A stretch of DNA of 64,000 bases, taken from assembly GCA_030697205.1 (NCBI GenBank), contig JAUYQP010000007.1, positions 1 to 64,000 on the forward strand. Reading direction: 5' to 3'. This stretch comes from Mycobacteriales bacterium (GTDB taxonomy: Bacteria > Actinomycetota > Actinomycetes > Mycobacteriales > SCTD01). Positions 60,269-64,000 of the stretch are shown piece by piece (position 1 is the first letter of the stretch; every line of letters starts with the position of its first letter). The notes below the pieces were generated by a model. The model was given only the letters and a program-made list of their open reading frames with translations. It had not been told where the DNA came from and did no database searches. Position numbers and translations under genes: made by a program.

Positions 60269-61093
60269 TCAGCGGCGGGTGCCGACCGAGACGAGGTACT
60301 CCTGCAGGTAGCGCGACGGGCCGCCGGCCCCGAGGTCCCACTCGTCGCTGAAGCCCCGCAGCGCCTGCTCGAGCTCCTCGGTGCGGCCGTTGGCCTCGGC
60401 GTTCTTGCGCACCGCGAGCGTCGGGCCGTAGTAGCTCTTGAAGTGCTCGACGTAGCCGTGCGGCTCCGGGAAGGCGGTGATCTCGAGCGGCTCGCGCTCC
60501 ATCGTCGAGAAGTCCACGCGGTCGCCGAACAGCTCGGCGAGATGGTCCTCGCTCCCCCACAGCGGGGCGGGCGACGCGCCGGGGGGCGGTGGCGCCGCGA
60601 AGGGCCCCATCGTGCGGAACAGCGAACCGATCATGCCCTCGGGCGTCCACGACAGCAGCGCGATCGTGCCGCCGGGGCGGCAGACCCGGACCAGCTCGTC
60701 GGCGGCCAGCCGGTGGCGCGGCGCGAACATCACGCCGATGGAGGACATGACGACGTCGTAGGACGCGTCGTCGAAGGGCAGGTGCTCGGCGTCGGCGACC
60801 CTCCAGTCCAGCGTGAGCCCCCTGGCCTCCGCCGTGGCGCGCCCCGCGTCGAGCAGCTCGGGGGTGAGGTCGCTCGCGGTGACCTCGGCACCGCGAGCGG
60901 CGGCCACGAGCGAGGCGTTGCCGGTGCCGGCGGCGACGTCGAGGACCCGTTGACCCGACCGGATCCTGGCGGCGTCGACGAGCCGCGGCCCGAGCGGGGT
61001 CAGGAAGGTCTGGACCATCTTGGGGTAGTCCCCCGAGGCCCACATCGCGGCGTGGCGGGCCTTGAGCTCCTGGTCGTGGTCGGTGACGGTCAT
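60269..61093 (-). CDS. SAM-dependent methyltransferase (UbiE/COQ5-like)
   Basis: A 274-residue class I methyltransferase. RVLDVAAGTGNASLVAAA near residue 49 is motif I, VTASDLTPELLD the ribose-binding acid, WRVADAEHLPFDDASYDVV motifs II and III. The C-terminal part carries a long variable cap. The substrate is unknown; small-molecule or quinone-like substrates are typical. It is 54 bases downstream of thiH and 34 bases upstream of the GGDEF gene, all on the minus strand. Confidence 0.86.
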   Translation of the reverse strand: MTVTDHDQELKARHAAMWASGDYPKMVQTFLTPLGPRLVDAARIRSGQRVLDVAAGTGNASLVAAARGAEVTASDLTPELLDAGRATAEARGLTLDWRVADAEHLPFDDASYDVVMSSIGVMFAPRHRLAADELVRVCRPGGTIALLSWTPEGMIGSLFRTMGPFAAPPPPGASPAPLWGSEDHLAELFGDRVDFSTMEREPLEITAFPEPHGYVEHFKSYYGPTLAVRKNAEANGRTEELEQALRGFSDEWDLGAGGPSRYLQEYLVSVGTRR

Positions 61094-61147
61094 GCCGAGC
61101 CCCCTCGTGTCAGAGGCGGCCGAAGGTGGACCTGTCCAGGCGCGCAG

Positions 61148-62278
61148 TCAAGCCCCCTGTCTGCCGCCCGACACCTCGACCAGGGGGAAGGCGTCCTTCC
61201 AGACCGGTTCGTAGCCGGCGGCCACCAGCATCTGCGCCACCTCCGCCGGGCTGCGCTCGTCGCTGACCGCGAACTGCTCCTGCGCCTCACCCGGCGTGAG
61301 GTAGCCGCCCGGCTCGGTCGAGGACCCGGCGCTCATCGACGTCACCGCGATCCGCACCAGCCCGTCGCGCAGCGCCGCGGGCTCGCGCGTCGACAGCACG
61401 ATGCCGGCCTCGGGAGCGGCCAGCCGCAGGGCGCACAGCGCCTGGACGTAGTCGGCGTCGGAGACCGGCACGAGCGGCTGGAAGCCCGACGCGGACGGCT
61501 TGATCCGCGGCAGCGAGACCGTGACCTCGGTGCGCCAGTAGCGCTGCTGCAGCCAGACCGCGTGCTCGGCGACCGCCAGGACGTCCGCGCGCCAGTCGGC
61601 CGCGAGCCCCAGCAGCGCACCGATCCCGAGCCGCCTGACCCCCGCCTCCGCGGCCCGCTCGGTCGAGGACAGCCGCCGGTCGAAGTCGCGCTTCCACCCG
61701 GCGACGTGCGTCTCGGCGTACCTCGTCCTGTCGTAGGTCTCCTGGTAGTGCACGACCCCCTCGAGCCCGGCCGCGACGAGGCGCGCATAGGTGTCGTCGG
61801 ACCAGGTCTGGGTCTCGACGCTGATCGACGGCACCAGCGGTCGCAGCCGCTCGACGACCTCGACGAGGTAGTCGGCGCTGACCTCGACGCGGTGCTCACC
61901 GGAGACCAGCAGCAGGTGGCGGAAGCCGCGACCGACGAGGGTGCGCGCCTCGGCCTCGACCTCGTCGACGGTGAGGGTGCGGCGGGTGACGGGCAGGCCC
62001 TTGGAGAAGCCGCAGTAGGTGCAGCTCGACAGGCACGCGTTGCTCACGTAGAGCGGCGCGAACAGCCGCACCGCACGCCCGAAGCGCTGCAGCGTCACCG
62101 CGCGCGCGGCCTGCGCGAGATCCTCGAGCCGCTCACCGGCGGCGGGCGAGAGCAGCGCGGGCAGGGTGGCGAGGGAGGGTGCGGCGAGGGCCCGCTCGAC
62201 ATCGGAGGAGTCGTACGACGGAGCAGCGGGCGCCCTGGTCGCGAGGTGCTGCGCGAACCGGCCCGGCGGGGTGCTCAC
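61148..62278 (-). CDS. thiH: 2-Iminoacetate synthase (radical SAM tyrosine lyase)
   Basis: A 376-residue radical SAM enzyme. [15 protein letters not shown] near residue 82 is the C-x3-C-x2-C cluster site, and [25 protein letters not shown] and the C-terminal [14 protein letters not shown] match ThiH. It splits tyrosine to dehydroglycine for the thiazole ring. Many aerobic actinobacteria use the oxygen-dependent glycine oxidase ThiO instead; the radical SAM type here suggests the enzyme works under protected or low-oxygen conditions. The GTG overlaps the thiG stop (GTGA). Confidence 0.9.
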   Translation of the reverse strand: MSTPPGRFAQHLATRAPAAPSYDSSDVERALAAPSLATLPALLSPAAGERLEDLAQAARAVTLQRFGRAVRLFAPLYVSNACLSSCTYCGFSKGLPVTRRTLTVDEVEAEARTLVGRGFRHLLLVSGEHRVEVSADYLVEVVERLRPLVPSISVETQTWSDDTYARLVAAGLEGVVHYQETYDRTRYAETHVAGWKRDFDRRLSSTERAAEAGVRRLGIGALLGLAADWRADVLAVAEHAVWLQQRYWRTEVTVSLPRIKPSASGFQPLVPVSDADYVQALCALRLAAPEAGIVLSTREPAALRDGLVRIAVTSMSAGSSTEPGGYLTPGEAQEQFAVSDERSPAEVAQMLVAAGYEPVWKDAFPLVEVSGGRQGA

Positions 62279-63051
62279 TGCAGGAACCCGGTGAGCGGCG
62301 AGCTCGCGGCGGCGATCTCGCGGACCGCGCCCCGGCCGGCGAGGAAGCCGAGCCGACCGGCCTGGGTGGCGAGGGCGAAGGCCCGCGCCATCGTCACCGG
62401 GTCGGAGGCGACCGCGATCGCGGTGTTGACGAGCACGGCGTCGGCGCCGACCTCCATCGCCTCGGCGGCGTCGGACGGCACCCCGAGTCCGGCGTCGACC
62501 ACGACCGGCACGCCGGCCTGGCTGACGATGACCTCGATGGCGTCGCGGGTGCGCAGCCCACGGTTGGAGCCGATCCACGCCCCGAGCGGCATGACGGTCG
62601 CGCAGCCGGCCTCCTCGAGGTGGCGGCACAGCACCGGGTCGGCCGAGCAGTAGGGCAGCACGGTGAAGCCCTCGGCGACGAGCCGCTCAGCGGCGCGGAG
62701 CGTCTCGATCGGGTCGGGGGCGAGGGTGCGCGGGTCGGGCGTCACCTCGAGCTTGACGAGGTCGGTGCCGGTCGCGGCCCGGCCGAGCCGGGCCAGCCGG
62801 ACGGCCTCGTCGGCGTCGACCGCGCCGCTGGTGTTGGGCAGCAACACCATCCCGGGCGGGACGAAGTCCAGCACGTCGCCCTCACCCGCGCGGTCGAGGT
62901 CGACCCGGCGCAGCGCGACGGTGACGATCTCGGCGGCGCTCGCGAGCAGCGCGTCGCGCATGACCTCGTGGGAGGAGAACTTGCCGGTGCCGACGAGCAG
63001 CCGGCTCGAGTAGCCGACGCCGGCGATCACCAGCTGGTCTGCGAGCTCCAC
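62275..63051 (-). CDS. thiG: Thiazole synthase
   Basis: A 258-residue TIM barrel. [16 protein letters not shown] near residue 14, [19 protein letters not shown] and LKLEVT-like strands ([14 protein letters not shown]), and [20 protein letters not shown] are the ThiG motifs; the Lys of the first forms the Schiff base with 1-deoxy-D-xylulose 5-phosphate. GTG at 63051 was chosen because GGGGAG stands 8 bases upstream, at the 3' edge of the TPP riboswitch, and because the alternative ATG at 63075 lies inside the riboswitch core. It is co-translated with thiH. Confidence 0.93.
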   Translation of the reverse strand: MELADQLVIAGVGYSSRLLVGTGKFSSHEVMRDALLASAAEIVTVALRRVDLDRAGEGDVLDFVPPGMVLLPNTSGAVDADEAVRLARLGRAATGTDLVKLEVTPDPRTLAPDPIETLRAAERLVAEGFTVLPYCSADPVLCRHLEEAGCATVMPLGAWIGSNRGLRTRDAIEVIVSQAGVPVVVDAGLGVPSDAAEAMEVGADAVLVNTAIAVASDPVTMARAFALATQAGRLGFLAGRGAVREIAAASSPLTGFLQ

Positions 63052-63060
63052 GTGAACGAC

Positions 63061-63170
63061 TCCCCACGCCGGCATGACCCGGATCGGGTGGTGCGGGTCG
63101 CCAGCGGTGCCGTCAAGCGTGCGGCGGCAGCCGGCCTCTCAGCCCGCTCCTGCGGGCTCCCCGTATCGAC
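63061..63170 (-). promoter_or_regulatory. TPP riboswitch (THI element) upstream of thiG-thiH
   Basis: On the minus strand the region shows the conserved parts of a thiamine-pyrophosphate riboswitch: a first stem with CTGAGAGG (63142-63135), a variable stem, ACCCGCACC-like sequence, and GATCCGGGTCATGCCGGCG (63086-63068) followed by GGGGA. The last bases include the thiG ribosome site GGGGAG, so ligand binding would hide it and stop translation of thiG and thiH. This also rules out the ATG at 63075 as a start, since it is in the core. Confidence 0.92.
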
Positions 63171-63317
63171 TGCCCCACCCTACGCGCCCAGCGCGGACGC
63201 AGCGCCCGCGCCCCGGCGAGTCCCAACAGCCACAGGAACCTCACTTGTCACACCCGCCCCACGCGGTTACCGTCGTACGCGGGGAAGGTGCTCTGTCGTC
63301 TAGTGCTGGGACGTTCC

Positions 63318-64000
63318 ATGACCGCACGACCGCTTCCCCCTGCCCTGCGCGCCCTCGGCGTCGTCGCCCTCGTGGGTGCCGTGCTCGCCGCCGGTGCCCC
63401 CGCCGTGATCACGATCAAGCCCGGCGACACGCTGTGGGAGCTCGCGCTGCGGCACCGTACGTCGGTCGCCGAGCTGCAGCGCCTCAACGACCTCGAGGGC
63501 CGGGCGACGATCTACGCCGGGCAGACCCTGCGGGTGCCCGGCTCCCCCGCCGCGAGCCGCACCGCCCGGCCGACGACGCGCACCGTCGAAGGCAGCCACC
63601 GAGTGGCGGCCGGGGACAACCTCACCCGGATCGCCGCCCGCTACGGCACGACGACCCGTTGGCTGATCGCGCGCAACCGGCTCCCGAAGGACGGCACGAT
63701 CGTCATCGGCCGGGCGCTGGCCTACCCGCGCACGATCACCGTCACGGGTCGCGCCACAACAGGGAGCACCCGCGGCACCGCCACCCACAACGCGGGCGTG
63801 GCCATCCCCGGCAGCGTCCGCGAGAGCGTCGCCCGCCACCGCCGGGTCCTCGCCCAGCGCGACCTGCCGAGCAAGGCGACCGTGCGGCGGATGGTCGAGC
63901 GGACCGCGCGGCGGCACGGCGTCGACCCGCGCCTGGCCCTCGCCGTCGCCTACCACGAGAGCGGCTTCCAGCAGCGGGTCGTGAGCGTCGTCGACGCGAT
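63318..64000 (+). CDS. LysM-domain lytic transglycosylase-like protein (N-terminal part)
   Basis: At least 227 residues are present and the frame runs past the window end. A hydrophobic N-terminal segment (LRALGVVALVGAVLAAG) acts as a signal or anchor. Two LysM motifs follow: ITIKPGDTLWELALRHRTS near residue 32 and HRVAAGDNLTRIAARYGTT near residue 94. The last visible part, RRHGVDPRLALAVAYHESGF, has the Glu-Ser of the lytic transglycosylase/SLT domain. It probably binds and cleaves peptidoglycan. The ATG is divergent from thiG, with the riboswitch between them. Confidence 0.88.
   Translation, partial: MTARPLPPALRALGVVALVGAVLAAGAPAVITIKPGDTLWELALRHRTSVAELQRLNDLEGRATIYAGQTLRVPGSPAASRTARPTTRTVEGSHRVAAGDNLTRIAARYGTTTRWLIARNRLPKDGTIVIGRALAYPRTITVTGRATTGSTRGTATHNAGVAIPGSVRESVARHRRVLAQRDLPSKATVRRMVERTARRHGVDPRLALAVAYHESGFQQRVVSVVDA

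Noticed and set aside
63052-63075. ATG at 63075 as the thiG start
   Set aside because: It lies inside the conserved core of the TPP riboswitch, while GTG at 63051 has the ribosome site GGGGAG at the right distance.

Overview
The window looks like chromosomal DNA of an aerobic, pigmented actinobacterium. GC content is very high, and coding is dense with many start/stop overlaps of the GTGA or ATGA type. Many start codons are GTG, and several genes appear to be leaderless, with a TAnnnT -10 box 6-8 bases before the start codon. Lineage-typical families support this: DUF3040, SAV_6107-type HEPN, DUF6504, Rv2175c, DUF6480, split lycopene cyclase CrtYc/CrtYd, 4Fe-4S APS reductase and an actinobacterial leader peptide with an R-R-H-V-D-L motif. 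I cannot name the species. No transposase, integrase, phage gene, CRISPR array, rRNA or tRNA was seen, so this reads as core chromosome.

Layout. (1) 1-12.8 kb: DUF3040, DNA polymerase IV, a methyltransferase, a secreted cell-wall-type protein, an SOS-type operon (DUF6504, HEPN protein, error-prone polymerase DnaE2) with a LexA-like box, a PEP-mutase-family enzyme, an MGMT-type repair protein and an FprA-type ferredoxin reductase. (2) 12.9-19.1 kb: a large secreted M36 metalloprotease with PKD-like domains, a lipoprotein, a possible nine-residue mini-ORF, a metallo-beta-lactamase-fold hydrolase and a frameshifted lipoprotein gene. (3) 19.3-30.9 kb: a sulfur-assimilation island. It has siroheme synthesis (chelatase, CysG-like), a sulfonate-type ABC importer, an Rrf2 regulator, CysN/CysD/CysC, sulfite reductase, a zinc-ribbon mini-protein and APS reductase. 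Two short cysteine-containing leader peptides precede the importer and the sulfite reductase. (4) 31.4-38.8 kb: late carotenoid genes (CrtA-like, CrtO-like, CruF, CruG, CrtD-like). (5) 38.8-43.6 kb: housekeeping genes (DusB, Maf, CDP-alcohol transferase, receiver protein, MetF). (6) 43.6-53.5 kb: early carotenoid genes (CrtE, CrtI, CrtB, CrtYc, CrtYd) interleaved with methionine aminopeptidase and secreted or sortase-anchored proteins. (7) 53.5-64 kb: thiamine genes in two places (thiS-thiE joined to crtYc-crtYd; thiG-thiH behind a TPP riboswitch), two Gfo/Idh/MocA oxidoreductases (one fused to a ThuA-like domain), a pair of long palindromic repeats, a GGDEF protein, and the start of a LysM/lytic-transglycosylase gene.

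How the parts work together. The sulfur genes make a complete route from imported sulfonate or sulfate through APS/PAPS and sulfite to sulfide, including the siroheme cofactor. The carotenoid genes make a complete route from prenyl diphosphates to phytoene, lycopene and a beta-ring end. The other end is predicted to be 1'-hydroxylated, 3',4'-desaturated and glycosylated, with possible keto groups: a myxoxanthophyll-like monocyclic carotenoid glycoside. The thiazole branch of thiamine synthesis and the isoprenoid precursors both draw on 1-deoxy-D-xylulose 5-phosphate, which gives a metabolic reason for the thiS-thiE-crtYc-crtYd operon.

The strongest second-look items are the paired leader peptides, the LexA-like box in front of a DnaE2 operon without an adjacent ImuB, the thi-crtY operon, the start-codon hairpin at 52.55 kb, the palindromic repeats at 57.9 kb, and two adjacent genes that seem to need CTG start codons.
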